This document shows, one piece after another, positions 17,314-27,394 of a stretch of DNA of 64,000 bases; position 1 is the stretch's first letter, and each line of letters starts with the position of its first letter. The stretch comes from Nocardioides insulae DSM 17944 (lineage in GTDB: Bacteria; Actinomycetota; Actinomycetes; Propionibacteriales; Nocardioidaceae): positions 570,930 through 634,929 of the forward strand of contig NZ_KE383928.1 of the NCBI RefSeq assembly GCF_000422825.1. The letters run 5' to 3'. The notes under the pieces are model-generated. The model searched no databases, had not been told where the DNA came from, and saw only the letters and a program-made list of their open reading frames with translations. Made by a program: the position numbers and the translations under genes.

Positions 17314-18216
17314 TCAGGCCTCGGGGATCGGGAAGAGCTGTCGGTCGTCGAAGTCGCGCTCGGGCTCGGGACCACCCGGCGTACCCGTGTCGAGGGCGTC
17401 GATCGCGGCGAGCTGGGCGTCGCTGAGCACGAAGTCGGTGACGGCGAGGTTCTCCGCGATCCGGCTGGGGGTCACCGACTTGGGGATCGCCGAGCGGCCC
17501 TGTTGGAGGTGCCAGCGCAGCATGACCTGCGCCGGCGTCCTGCCGTGGGCGGCCGCGATCTCGCCGATCGTCGGGTCCGCGAGGGTGCTGCGTCGATCCT
17601 CACCGCCCCAGCCCGGGTAGAACGTGATGCCGCCGATGGGCGACCAGGCCTGGGTGAGGATGCCCTGCTCGCGATGGAAGTCCTGCAACTCCGGCTGGGA
17701 GAAGTAGGGGTGCAGCTCGACCTGGTTGAGGTGCGGTACGACCTCGGTCGCGTCGATGAGCTGGGTCAGGCGCGGGACGGGGAAGTTGCTGACGCCGATC
17801 GCGCGCACCCGTCCCTCGGCGAGCAGCCGCTCGAGCGCGCGGTAGGCATCGATCGTCCGGTCGAACAGGTTGGCGGCGACCTGGTGGAGGATGAGGATGT
17901 CGAGCTGTTCGAGGCCGAGCTTGGCCGACGCCTTCTCGAAGGCATGCAGCGTCTCGTCGTAGCCGTAGTCGCTCGCCCACACCTTCGTCTCGACGACGAG
18001 GTCTGCCCGGTCGACCTCGGAGCGGCGGATCGCCTCGCCGACCTCCCGCTCGTTGCCGTAGGCGGCAGCGGTGTCGATGTGCCGATAGCCGACGCGCAGG
18101 GCCTCTTCGACCGCGGCGATGGTCTCGTCGGGTGGGGTCTGGAAGACGCCGAATCCGAGGGCCGGCAGCCGGACGCCGTTGTGCAGGGTCAGGGTGGGAA
18201 TCTTCGGGTCGCTCAT
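17314..18216 (-). CDS. Aldo/keto reductase (AKR5-like, 2,5-diketogluconate reductase type)
   Basis: A 300-residue AKR. Family motifs are DTAAAYGNEREVGEAIR (Asp and Tyr), VVETKVW (Lys), RAIGVSNF and IPKSVTPSRIAEN (phosphate clamp for NADPH). The usual LIHWP strand reads ILHQVA, keeping the catalytic His. It is first in a run with the next AKR and the CMD-like gene. A CCCCG-CT-CGGGG palindrome lies upstream at 18266-18277. Confidence 0.92.
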   Translation of the reverse strand: MSDPKIPTLTLHNGVRLPALGFGVFQTPPDETIAAVEEALRVGYRHIDTAAAYGNEREVGEAIRRSEVDRADLVVETKVWASDYGYDETLHAFEKASAKLGLEQLDILILHQVAANLFDRTIDAYRALERLLAEGRVRAIGVSNFPVPRLTQLIDATEVVPHLNQVELHPYFSQPELQDFHREQGILTQAWSPIGGITFYPGWGGEDRRSTLADPTIGEIAAAHGRTPAQVMLRWHLQQGRSAIPKSVTPSRIAENLAVTDFVLSDAQLAAIDALDTGTPGGPEPERDFDDRQLFPIPEA

Positions 18217-18265
18217 GTCCTCCACGCTAGGGACCGACCCGAGGGCGCGGGAGGGCCTGTCGTTA

Positions 18266-18277
18266 CCCCGCTCGGGG
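18266..18277. promoter_or_regulatory. CCCCG-CT-CGGGG palindrome upstream of the AKR run
   Basis: A 12-base inverted repeat about 50 bases upstream of the AKR start at 18216, in the 134-base gap before the XRE regulator gene. It could be an operator for that run; GC-rich palindromes arise easily by chance here. Confidence 0.3.
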
Positions 18278-18350
18278 CTACCCCTCACAGCCCGCGCGAC
18301 GGATGCGGTCCGACGGAATGCTCCTGCGGGCAGGCCGGCACCCAGCGGAA

Positions 18351-19205
18351 TCACGGCGTCGGCTCGAACCTCTGCGCGCCGATGACCCGAAGCAGGTCGA
18401 GTTTCTCCCGCGCGTCCGTGCCCTCGATCGGGAAGAAGGCGTGCAGAGCGTGCTCCGCGTCAGGCGTCAGCAGGACCTCGCATCGCAGCCGGATCAGACC
18501 AACCTCGGGATGCGTCATGTCCTTGCGGTCGGACTGGCGCACCCCGACCTCGTGCCGGTCCCAGTGCTCCCGGAACTCGGGGCTGTCTCGTCGCAGGTCC
18601 TCCACCAGTGTGGTGACGTCCTGGTCGCCGGCCCGGCGCGCCGCGGTAGCGCGCAGGTCCCCGACATGTGCCGCGGTCAGGCGGGCGCGCGCCTCCTCGG
18701 GGAACCGTTCGCGTGCGCGCGGATCGGTGAACCACACCCAGACCAGGTTGCGCCCGACACCCGGCCCGGGGTCCTCCCAGTCGAACAGGGTGGCGAGCAG
18801 GGCGTTGTGCCACAGCACCTCTCCGAGGTCGCTCACGATCGCGATCGGTACGTCCACCAGACGGGTCGCGATGGCGATCAGACCGGGACTGATGTGACCG
18901 CTCCCGTGGCGTCGGGGAGCGGCGAGCCCGGCGAGGTGGAAGAGGTGGTCGCGCTCGGTGGGATCCAGCCGCAAGGCCCGCGCCAGTGAGGTGACCACCG
19001 ACTCGGACGGAGCAGATCCGCGGGCCTGCTCCAGTCGGGTGTAATGGTCGGTGGAGACCCCGGCGAGGAGTGCGACCTCCTCGCGGCGCAGACCGGGGGT
19101 GCGGCGTCGGACCCCCGGCGGCATGCCGACGTCGGCAGGGCGGAGTAGTTCGCGGCGGCGGCGTAGGAAGTCGGCGAGCCCGGGACGGTCGATCACCCGG
19201 GCCAT
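18351..19205 (-). CDS. XRE-family regulator with MmyB-like ligand domain
   Basis: A 284-residue regulator. The N-terminal HTH is RRTPGLRREEVALLAGVSTD followed by YYTRLEQ-like YTRLEQARG (about residues 34-62). The C-terminal half is the MmyB-like ligand-binding domain (PIAIVSDLGEVLWHNALLAT and FTDPRARERF). This architecture is common next to short-chain dehydrogenase or AKR genes. It is divergent from an AKR gene at 19298, and the 92-base spacer holds a perfect 10-base inverted repeat. It probably controls that reductase and perhaps the AKR run downstream. Confidence 0.92.
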   Translation of the reverse strand: MARVIDRPGLADFLRRRRELLRPADVGMPPGVRRRTPGLRREEVALLAGVSTDHYTRLEQARGSAPSESVVTSLARALRLDPTERDHLFHLAGLAAPRRHGSGHISPGLIAIATRLVDVPIAIVSDLGEVLWHNALLATLFDWEDPGPGVGRNLVWVWFTDPRARERFPEEARARLTAAHVGDLRATAARRAGDQDVTTLVEDLRRDSPEFREHWDRHEVGVRQSDRKDMTHPEVGLIRLRCEVLLTPDAEHALHAFFPIEGTDAREKLDLLRVIGAQRFEPTP

Positions 19206-19227
19206 TCTGCGACTCCGCCGCCCGCAT

Positions 19228-19252
19228 ATCCAGGGAGAGCCCCTCCCTGGAT
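19228..19252. promoter_or_regulatory. Inverted repeat operator between XRE regulator and AKR gene
   Basis: ATCCAGGGAG and CTCCCTGGAT, perfect 10-base arms with a 5-base spacer, centred in the divergent spacer. This is the most likely binding site of the adjacent XRE regulator. Confidence 0.65.
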
Positions 19253-19297
19253 GCGCCGTGCCTGCCGCCGATCTCCCGGCCGACGCAGGGTGGAGGC

Positions 19298-20323
19298 ATG
19301 GACATCATCGATCCGACCACCCCCACCGACCTCCGCCCCCTGGCCCAGCGCACGTTGGGTCGCTCCGGTCCGGCCGTCCCATCCCCCGGGCTCGGCCTGA
19401 TGGGACTTTCCGGTGCCTACGGGCACAGCGACGACGAGGAGGGCCTGCGGGTCATCCACGCCTACCTGGACGCAGGCGGCACCCTGCTCGACACCGGCGA
19501 CTTCTACGGGGCCGGGCACAACGAGATGCTGCTCGGTCGCGCCCTGGCCGAACGCGACCGCGACCAGGTCGTGCTCTCGGTGAAGTTCGGCGCCCGGCTG
19601 ACTCCCGGCTCGCCCATGCCCAGTGGCCTCGACGGTCGTCCCGCCTCGGTCGGGAACGCGCTCGCCTACACGCTGCGGCGGCTCGGCACCGACCATGTCG
19701 ACATCTACCGGCCGGCCCGGCTCGACCCGGACGTCCCGATCGAGGAGACGGTGGGCGCGATCGCCGAGCTCGTCACGGCGGGATACGTGCGCCACATCGG
19801 GCTCAGTGAGGTCGGCGCCGACACGATCCGGCGTGCCGCCGCCGTCGCGCCCATCAGCGACCTGCAGATCGAGTACTCCCTGCTCAGCCGAGACATGGAG
19901 GACGACATCCTGCCCACCTGCCGCGAGCTCGGCATCGGCGTGACGGCGTACGGCGTGCTCGCCAAGGGCCTGATCGGCGGGAGCGGCGCGGGCGACGCGC
20001 TGCTCGCCACCGCCTTCCCGCGATTCCAGGGGGCCAACCGGGAGCACAACGATGCCCTGATCGCACCCCTGCGCGAACTCGCCGAGGCGAAGGGGGCGAC
20101 CCTCGCCCAGCTCGCGATGGCCTGGGTCGCCGCCCGGGGAGGGGACATCGTCCCGATCGTGGGTGCGCGCAGGCTCGCTCAGGTGGAGAGCCTGATCGGT
20201 AGCGCAGGTGTCGTGCTGGACGCCGCGGATCTCGCGCGGATCGATGGTCTGGTGCCCCGGGGTTCGGTCCGGGGGGACCGGTATCCCGCTGCCGCCATGG
20301 CCGACCTCGACAGCGAGCGCTGA
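19298..20323 (+). CDS. Aldo/keto reductase with altered catalytic-His strand
   Basis: A 341-residue AKR with DTGDFYGAGHNEMLLGRAL (Asp, Tyr) and LSVKFG (Lys). Where most AKRs read YQHRVDP, this protein reads YRPARLDPDVPIEETV, so the catalytic His is replaced by Ala. The C-terminal cofactor segment is IVPIVGARRLAQVESL. The ATG at 19298 has GGAGG close upstream. It is divergent from the XRE regulator gene and probably under its control. The His loss may define a subfamily with a different proton donor or reaction. Confidence 0.88.
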   Translation: MDIIDPTTPTDLRPLAQRTLGRSGPAVPSPGLGLMGLSGAYGHSDDEEGLRVIHAYLDAGGTLLDTGDFYGAGHNEMLLGRALAERDRDQVVLSVKFGARLTPGSPMPSGLDGRPASVGNALAYTLRRLGTDHVDIYRPARLDPDVPIEETVGAIAELVTAGYVRHIGLSEVGADTIRRAAAVAPISDLQIEYSLLSRDMEDDILPTCRELGIGVTAYGVLAKGLIGGSGAGDALLATAFPRFQGANREHNDALIAPLRELAEAKGATLAQLAMAWVAARGGDIVPIVGARRLAQVESLIGSAGVVLDAADLARIDGLVPRGSVRGDRYPAAAMADLDSER

Positions 20324-20408
20324 GCGGCGCGCACCCGCCACCGTCCACCGATCCCGACGGGCCGTGGGGCTGCGACGCTCGATCGGCCCAGTCGCTCGAG
20401 CCGGCCAC

Positions 20409-20442
20409 TTGTTCACCGCGCGCCGGTTTGTTACATATGACA
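20409..20442 (+). promoter_or_regulatory. Promoter and imperfect operator ahead of the proline-racemase-like gene
   Basis: TTGTTC (20409-20414), 17 bases, then TACATA (20432-20437). The -10 sits inside TGTTACATATGACA (20429-20442), an imperfect palindrome with 10 of 14 positions symmetric, reminiscent of GntR-type operators. It lies about 70 bases upstream of the ATG. Confidence 0.5.
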
Positions 20443-20507
20443 TTGCACTGCCGACCGGGGCGTGCGGAGCGAGAACCCTGACCGTCCCGAAGCCAGATCG
20501 GAGCCCC

Positions 20508-21527
20508 ATGGAGCCTCGCAGGATCCGCACCGTCGATTACCACACCGGCGGCGAACCGTTCCGGATCGTGACCGACGTGCCGCCCCTCCACGCCCCGACG
20601 GTCGCGCAGAAGCGGATCGAGGCCATCGCCGACCCCGACGTCGACGGGCTCCGGGCACTGCTCTGCTCGGAGCCGCGCGGCCACGCCGACATGTACGGCG
20701 GCTTCATCACCGAGCCGGACGACGAAGGAGCGCACTTCGGAGTGCTGTTCTGGCACAAGGACGGGTTCTCGACCGCGTGCGGCCACGGCACGATCGCGCT
20801 CGGGGCCTGGGCGGTGAACTCCGGGCTGGTGGAGGCGTCCCCCGACGGCGTGACCGAGGTCGTCATCGACGTACCGTCCGGCAGGGTCACGGCGCGGGTC
20901 CACAGCTCGGCCGATGGTCGGGTCTCCTCGGTCGACTTCATCAACGTCGCCAGCTATGAACTGCACCCGTACGTCGAGATTCCGACCAGCGCCGGTCCGG
21001 TCGCGAGCCGGATCAGCTACGGCGGCGCGCTCTACGCACACGTGGAGGCATCGACGCTGGGGCTGTCGGTCACCGGCGCGGACCTGCCGCGTCTGATCGA
21101 GCTCAGCAGGGAGATCAAGGTCGTGCTCAACGCCGGCGAACACTCCCGCCACCCGAGCGACGAGCGGCTCGACGGCATCTACGGGGTCATCTTCTTCGAC
21201 GACCACGGCGAGGACGAGCACGGCAACGTGGTCCAGCGCAACGTGACCGTCTTCGCCGACGGCGAGGTCGACCGGTCACCTTGCGGGTCCGGCACCTGCG
21301 CGCGCATCGCCACCCTGGCCGCGACCGAGCGGCTCGACGAGGAACACCATCTGGTGCACCACTCCATCGTCGGCTCCACCTTCATCGGCCGGATCGTGGA
21401 GCGGACCGACGTGGAGGGCCTCGAGGCGGTCGTGCCGATGGTCACCGGGACGGCGTTCATGACGGGTGAGCACCACTTCCACGTCGATCCCGACGACGAG
21501 ATGACACCGGGATTCGTGCTGCGCTGA
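20508..21527 (+). CDS. Proline racemase / hydroxyproline epimerase family enzyme
   Basis: A 339-residue PLP-independent racemase-fold enzyme. Both catalytic cysteines are present: C91 in TACGHGTIALGAW and C259 in DRSPCGSGTCAR. That argues for a racemase/epimerase and against the trans-3-hydroxyproline dehydratase branch, which has Thr in place of one Cys. The likely reaction is epimerisation of 4-hydroxyproline or proline at C2. No hydroxyproline catabolic genes adjoin it, so the substrate stays open. The ATG at 20508 is the first good start of the conserved sequence (RRIRTVDYHTGGEPFRIV). It ends in a strong bidirectional hairpin. Confidence 0.88.
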   Translation: MEPRRIRTVDYHTGGEPFRIVTDVPPLHAPTVAQKRIEAIADPDVDGLRALLCSEPRGHADMYGGFITEPDDEGAHFGVLFWHKDGFSTACGHGTIALGAWAVNSGLVEASPDGVTEVVIDVPSGRVTARVHSSADGRVSSVDFINVASYELHPYVEIPTSAGPVASRISYGGALYAHVEASTLGLSVTGADLPRLIELSREIKVVLNAGEHSRHPSDERLDGIYGVIFFDDHGEDEHGNVVQRNVTVFADGEVDRSPCGSGTCARIATLAATERLDEEHHLVHHSIVGSTFIGRIVERTDVEGLEAVVPMVTGTAFMTGEHHFHVDPDDEMTPGFVLR

Positions 21528-21538
21528 GCGAGGAGAAA

Positions 21539-21580
21539 ACGAGTGGCCCCACCGGAGATCATCCCGGTGGGGCCACTCGT
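21539..21580. terminator. Bidirectional hairpin between the racemase gene and typA
   Basis: A perfect 17-base stem (21539-21555 with 21564-21580) around an 8-base loop, 11 bases after the racemase-family stop and beyond the 3' end of convergent typA. Preceded by GAGAAAA, which reads as a short U-run in the typA direction. Confidence 0.8.
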
Positions 21581-21594
21581 CACGTCAGGTCCGT

Positions 21595-21652
21595 GCTCGT
21601 CCCTCGCTGCGGTGGGGGCTACTTGTTCGCCTCACACGCTCGGCTCGCGATC
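21595..21652. repeat. Duplicated 3' end of typA, distal copy
   Basis: 58 bases identical at 55 positions to 21715-21772, exactly 120 bases away. The other copy covers the last 11 codons and stop of typA plus 24 bases beyond. This copy would encode the same tail with two substitutions, but lies outside the gene. Confidence 0.8.
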
Positions 21653-21738
21653 GGGGCTCCTACCTCGCCCCATCGCGTCGCCTCACAGAAGACGAGCAAG
21701 CAGCACCCGCCTCCGCTCGTTCCTCGCTGCGGTGGGGG

Positions 21739-23643
<1,905 letters not shown>

Positions 23644-23882
23644 GGATGTACGGCGCGCCTTCAGGTGAGGGATCTCGACAGGCCCGACCACGCAAGGCTG
23701 AGCCTCCCCGAGTGTAGTGCGACCGCCGCCCGAATCGCGCTTCGCTGCGCATCCGGAGCGGGCCGCACCGGCGGCGCCGGCGGTGGGCGGGGAGCGCGGA
23801 GGACGTGTCGGTCCGGTCCCGCCGGGCCTTCCTGCGGCAGGCTGTGCGGAGCGGTCTCGGCCCCGGGAGTACAGGAGGAGCG

Positions 23883-24617
23883 ATGGCGGCACTGGCGCTC
23901 ATCTGGGGGATCGTGGCGAGTTCCTCGCTGATCCTCGGCGGGCTGCTCACCTTCGTGACCAGGCTCAGCCCGCGAACCGTGGGCGTGGTGATGGCCTTCG
24001 GCGGCGGCGTCTTGATCAGCGCGGTTGCCTACGAGCTGGTCGAGGAGGCCTACGACGGTGGTTCCACCGGCCTGCCGGTCGCAGCGGGCCTCTTCGCCGG
24101 CTCGGTTGTCTTCTTCGCCGGCGACGCGCTGATCGACCGGATGGGTGGCGACCGGCGGAAGAGTTCCTCGGGCGCCCAGGCCGGCGGTGTCGGGCTGGCG
24201 ATCGTGCTGGGGATCGTGCTGGACGGCATCCCCGAGTCGATGACCCTGGGGCTGACCGTGCTCACCGACGGGACGGTGAGCATCGCGCTGCTCGCGGCGG
24301 TGTTCGTCTCCAATCTCCCCGAGGCGGTCGCGGCGACGGTCGGGCTCACCCAGGCGGGCTGGTCGCGAGCCAGGATCCTGGGGCTGTGGGCGCTGGTCTG
24401 TGTGGTGAGTGGGCTGGCCTCGCTGGTCGGCGCCACGGCGTTCGCCTCCGCGTCGGCGGGCGTGACCGCGTTCGTCCTCGCCTTCGCCGGCGGCGCCATC
24501 CTCACCATGCTCGCGGACACGATGATGCCGGAGGCCTACGAGCAGGGCGGACGCGTCGTCGGGCTGGTCACCACCCTCGGGTTCGCCGTCGCGTTCGCCA
24601 TCTCCGTGCTGGAGTGA
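23883..24617 (+). CDS. ZIP-family metal transporter
   Basis: A 244-residue membrane protein with about 7-8 hydrophobic segments. The ZIP-type metal-site helices are recognisable: IVLDGIPESMTLGL and FVSNLPEAVAATVGL, each with the Pro-Glu pair (the usual His-N-x-P-E reads D-G-I-P-E and S-N-L-P-E). It probably moves divalent metal, for example zinc, across the membrane. The ATG at 23883 is preceded by AGGAGCG. It is divergent from typA and ends 5 bases before the convergent MFS gene. Confidence 0.82.
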   Translation: MAALALIWGIVASSSLILGGLLTFVTRLSPRTVGVVMAFGGGVLISAVAYELVEEAYDGGSTGLPVAAGLFAGSVVFFAGDALIDRMGGDRRKSSSGAQAGGVGLAIVLGIVLDGIPESMTLGLTVLTDGTVSIALLAAVFVSNLPEAVAATVGLTQAGWSRARILGLWALVCVVSGLASLVGATAFASASAGVTAFVLAFAGGAILTMLADTMMPEAYEQGGRVVGLVTTLGFAVAFAISVLE

Positions 24618-24622
24618 GTCCC

Positions 24623-25936
24623 TCAGACCGGACGGCGGTCGCGGTGCGCCCAAACCAGCGCCGGGATGAGGGCCAGGGCGAGGGCTCCGCCGGCGAGACC
24701 GAGAACGGCGAAGCTGGAGACCGACACCACCAGCCCCGAGAGCATCCCCCCGCCCGCGCCGGCGAGCGCCACCAGGACGTCGATGCTGCCCTGGGTGCGC
24801 GGCCGGTTCTCGGGCACGGTGGCGTCCACGACGAGCGCGGTGCCGGCGATCAGCCCGAAGTTCCAGCCGAGCCCGAGCAGCACCAGGGCCGCCACCATCC
24901 CCGCCAGGGAGTCGCCCGGTGAGAAGGCCGCCGTCACTCCGGCGAGGAGCAGTACGACACCCGAGGCCACGGCCATCACGGTGCGCCCGACCCGGTCGAC
25001 CAGCAACCCGGTGAGCGGCGAGGGCAGGTACATCGCGGCGATGTGGAGCCCGATCACCAGGCCGACGTCCGCCAGTCCGTGATGGTGCGCGCGCATGTGC
25101 ACCGGGGTCATGGTCATGATCGCGACCATCGAGATCTGGGTGAGCACCATGATGGTGGCGCCCACGTACGCGCCGGCGTCGGGTCGAGGGACGAGGCGGT
25201 CCCCGGGGAGGTCCTGCTCGTCGGGACGGCCCGTGGACGTGCGCTCCAGCTCCCTGGCCAGCAGCAGCGGGTCCGGGCGGAGCAGCACGAACAGCGCCAG
25301 GCCGGCGGCGAGGTAGGCCACCGCCGCCAGCAGGAACGGGCCGCTCAGCGCCGGCAGCCCCCACTGCACCGCGAGCCGACCGAGTGGGGCGACCAGGTTG
25401 GGCCCGGCGACCGCCCCCAGCGTGGTGGAGACCAGCGCCACCGAGACCGCCGTGCCGCGGCTCGTGGGCGGTGCCAGGTCGGTGCCGGCGTACCTGGCCT
25501 GGAGGTTGGTGGCGCTGCCGGCGCCGTACACGAAGAGCGAGACGAAGAGCAGTGGCACGCTGTCGACCGCGGCTGCCACGACGACGCCGATCGCGCCGAC
25601 CCCGCCGGCCCCGAACCCCCAGGCGAGCCCCACCCGCCGACCGGAGCGCTGGGTCACCCGGCCGACCAGGTACGCCGTCAACGCGGCGCCCAGGGTGAAC
25701 AGCGCGGTCGGTACGCCGGCCAGCCCGCTGCGGCCGAGCATCTGCTCGGCGAGCAGCGCACCGACGGTGACCCCGGCCGCCAGACCTGCCCCGCCGAGCA
25801 CCTGACCCGCGACGACCACTCGCAGGGTGCGGCGCTGGACGCGTCGCCGGATGGCCTCCCGCTCCTCGGCCGCCGGCCGGGTCGGCGCGGCATCGCCGAC
25901 GGAGTCCGGAGGACCGGCTTCGGGCGAGCTGGTCAT
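24623..25936 (-). CDS. MFS transporter (probable drug/metabolite exporter)
   Basis: A 437-residue major-facilitator protein with about 12 membrane segments. The A-like motif between helices 2 and 3 is YLVGRVTQRSGRRVGLAWG; the equivalent in the second half is LTGLLVDRVGRTVMAVASG. A 35-residue charged N-terminus precedes the first helix. The ATG at 25936 fits this better than the longer open frame. It is divergent from the M4 peptidase gene. The substrate is unknown. Confidence 0.88.
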   Translation of the reverse strand: MTSSPEAGPPDSVGDAAPTRPAAEEREAIRRRVQRRTLRVVVAGQVLGGAGLAAGVTVGALLAEQMLGRSGLAGVPTALFTLGAALTAYLVGRVTQRSGRRVGLAWGFGAGGVGAIGVVVAAAVDSVPLLFVSLFVYGAGSATNLQARYAGTDLAPPTSRGTAVSVALVSTTLGAVAGPNLVAPLGRLAVQWGLPALSGPFLLAAVAYLAAGLALFVLLRPDPLLLARELERTSTGRPDEQDLPGDRLVPRPDAGAYVGATIMVLTQISMVAIMTMTPVHMRAHHHGLADVGLVIGLHIAAMYLPSPLTGLLVDRVGRTVMAVASGVVLLLAGVTAAFSPGDSLAGMVAALVLLGLGWNFGLIAGTALVVDATVPENRPRTQGSIDVLVALAGAGGGMLSGLVVSVSSFAVLGLAGGALALALIPALVWAHRDRRPV

Positions 25937-26057
25937 CTGGCTCCTGGAGGGTCGTGGGAAGCTGCGCGGCGGGTGCGGTGACGGGGTGCCAGCGAGGGTA
26001 TCGGGGTGCGCGCCCCTGGCGCGTGAAATCGTCGGTGGGCGGGTGTTCGCTGGGGAC

Positions 26058-27341
26058 ATGACCGATCTCACCTGTTCCTTCGTCCCCCCGTACCTCCTGG
26101 AGACGCTCTCCTACACCGACACCCTCGCGCTCGATCGGGGGTTCCGAGCCGCGCGCCCGGCGATGACCGCCCATCCGGAGGTGGCCGCGGCTGCGGCCGC
26201 CTGGGTGGTGCACACCGCCGACAACGGCACCCGTCTTCCCGGCCGGGTCGTGCGGCAGCCGGGCGATCCGGCCACCGGCGACGTCGCGGTCGACGAGGCC
26301 GCCGAGGGCATCGCCGCCTCGCTCGCGATGTTCGCCGAGGTCTACGGGCGGGAGTCCTACGACGGTGCCGGGGCCACGGTGAGCGGCACCGTCCACTACG
26401 GCCAGGATTACGTCAACGCCTTCTGGGACGGTCAGCAGCTGGTCTTCGGCGACGGCGACGGGGAGGTCTTCGACCGGTTCACCAAGCCGGTCGACGTGCT
26501 CGGTCACGAGTTCACCCACGCGGTCACCGAGCACACGGCCGGGCTCGTCTACCGCGACCAGTCGGGCGCGCTGAACGAGTCGGTCTCCGATGTGTTCGCC
26601 GCCTGCCTCAAGCAGCGCCTGCTCGGCCAGAGCGCCGACCAGGCGGACTGGCTGATCGGGGAGGGTCTGTTCCTTCCGGGCGTGCAGGCCCGGGGGCTGC
26701 GCGACATGCTCAACCCCGGCACGGCCTACGACGACCCTCGGCTGGGGCGCGACCCGCAGCCGGCGCACATGGACGATTTCGTGGTGACCCGGGACGACAA
26801 CGGCGGGGTCCACCTCAACTCCGGGATCCCCAACCGCGCCTTCGCGCTCGCCGCCCGAGCGATCGGGGGCTCCGCGGCCGAGGGGGCCGGCCGGGTGTGG
26901 TGGGCGGCGCTCACCTCGACGGCGGTCGGACCGCGCAGCGACTTCGCCCAGTTCGCGGCGGCGACGGTGGCGGCGGCGGGCGAGCACGAGCAGGCCGTGG
27001 TCGCGGCCTGGGAGCAGGTCGGCGTCGGTGCCGCGGCGACCCCCGGGGAGGTCGAGCGGCCTCCCGCCCCTGACACCCAGGTCAGTGTGCGCCGCACCGG
27101 CGGGTTCACCGGGATCCCGGCTTCGGCCAGCATCGACCTCAACGACGATGACGATCGCGCGCGAGAGCTGCTCCTGCTGGTGCAGCGGATCGACCTGGCG
27201 GCCGTGGGTGCGCAGCCCGAGGAGCCCCGGCCGGATCGGTTCGTCTACGACGTCGACCTGTGCGGCGAGCGCTGCCAGGTCCCCGAGACGGCCCTCACCG
27301 ACGACCTCAGCCGCGTGGTCGACCTGGTGCTGGGCAGGTAG
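26058..27341 (+). CDS. Protealysin-like M4 metallopeptidase with C-terminal emfourin-like inhibitor domain
   Basis: A 427-residue M4 (thermolysin-family) peptidase without signal peptide. The short protealysin-type propeptide has VPPYLLE at residues 9-15. The zinc site is H150-E151-F-T-H154 with E174 in NESVSD. The second catalytic His is H252 in GGVHLNSGIPNRAF. After the peptidase (about 40-330), residues 340-427 resemble emfourin (QVSVRRTGGFTGI and RFVYDVDLCG), the protein inhibitor of protealysin that is usually encoded by a separate neighbouring gene. Protease and inhibitor thus appear fused. It is probably cytoplasmic, or exported by a non-classical route. The MFS gene is divergent. Confidence 0.9.
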   Translation: MTDLTCSFVPPYLLETLSYTDTLALDRGFRAARPAMTAHPEVAAAAAAWVVHTADNGTRLPGRVVRQPGDPATGDVAVDEAAEGIAASLAMFAEVYGRESYDGAGATVSGTVHYGQDYVNAFWDGQQLVFGDGDGEVFDRFTKPVDVLGHEFTHAVTEHTAGLVYRDQSGALNESVSDVFAACLKQRLLGQSADQADWLIGEGLFLPGVQARGLRDMLNPGTAYDDPRLGRDPQPAHMDDFVVTRDDNGGVHLNSGIPNRAFALAARAIGGSAAEGAGRVWWAALTSTAVGPRSDFAQFAAATVAAAGEHEQAVVAAWEQVGVGAAATPGEVERPPAPDTQVSVRRTGGFTGIPASASIDLNDDDDRARELLLLVQRIDLAAVGAQPEEPRPDRFVYDVDLCGERCQVPETALTDDLSRVVDLVLGR

Positions 27342-27348
27342 CGATCAG

Positions 27349-27378
27349 AGCGGGCCCGGACGTGGCGCTGGGCCCGCT
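27349..27378. terminator. Bidirectional hairpin between the M4 peptidase and racemase genes
   Basis: AGCGGGCCC (27349-27357) pairs with GGGCCCGCT (27370-27378) around a 12-base loop, in the 53-base gap between the two convergent genes. Confidence 0.6.
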
Positions 27379-27394
27379 GGAGTGCGCGGGGGTC

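Noticed and set aside
20508..21527. trans-3-hydroxy-L-proline dehydratase
   Set aside because: That branch replaces one catalytic Cys by Thr; here both C91 and C259 are present.
23661..26987. A 1108-codon open frame on the minus strand, and similar long frames at 43465-46056 and 27600-30224
   Set aside because: These run opposite to or out of frame with well-recognised genes, read as Arg/Gly/His-rich low-complexity protein, and match no family. Such shadows are expected at this GC content.
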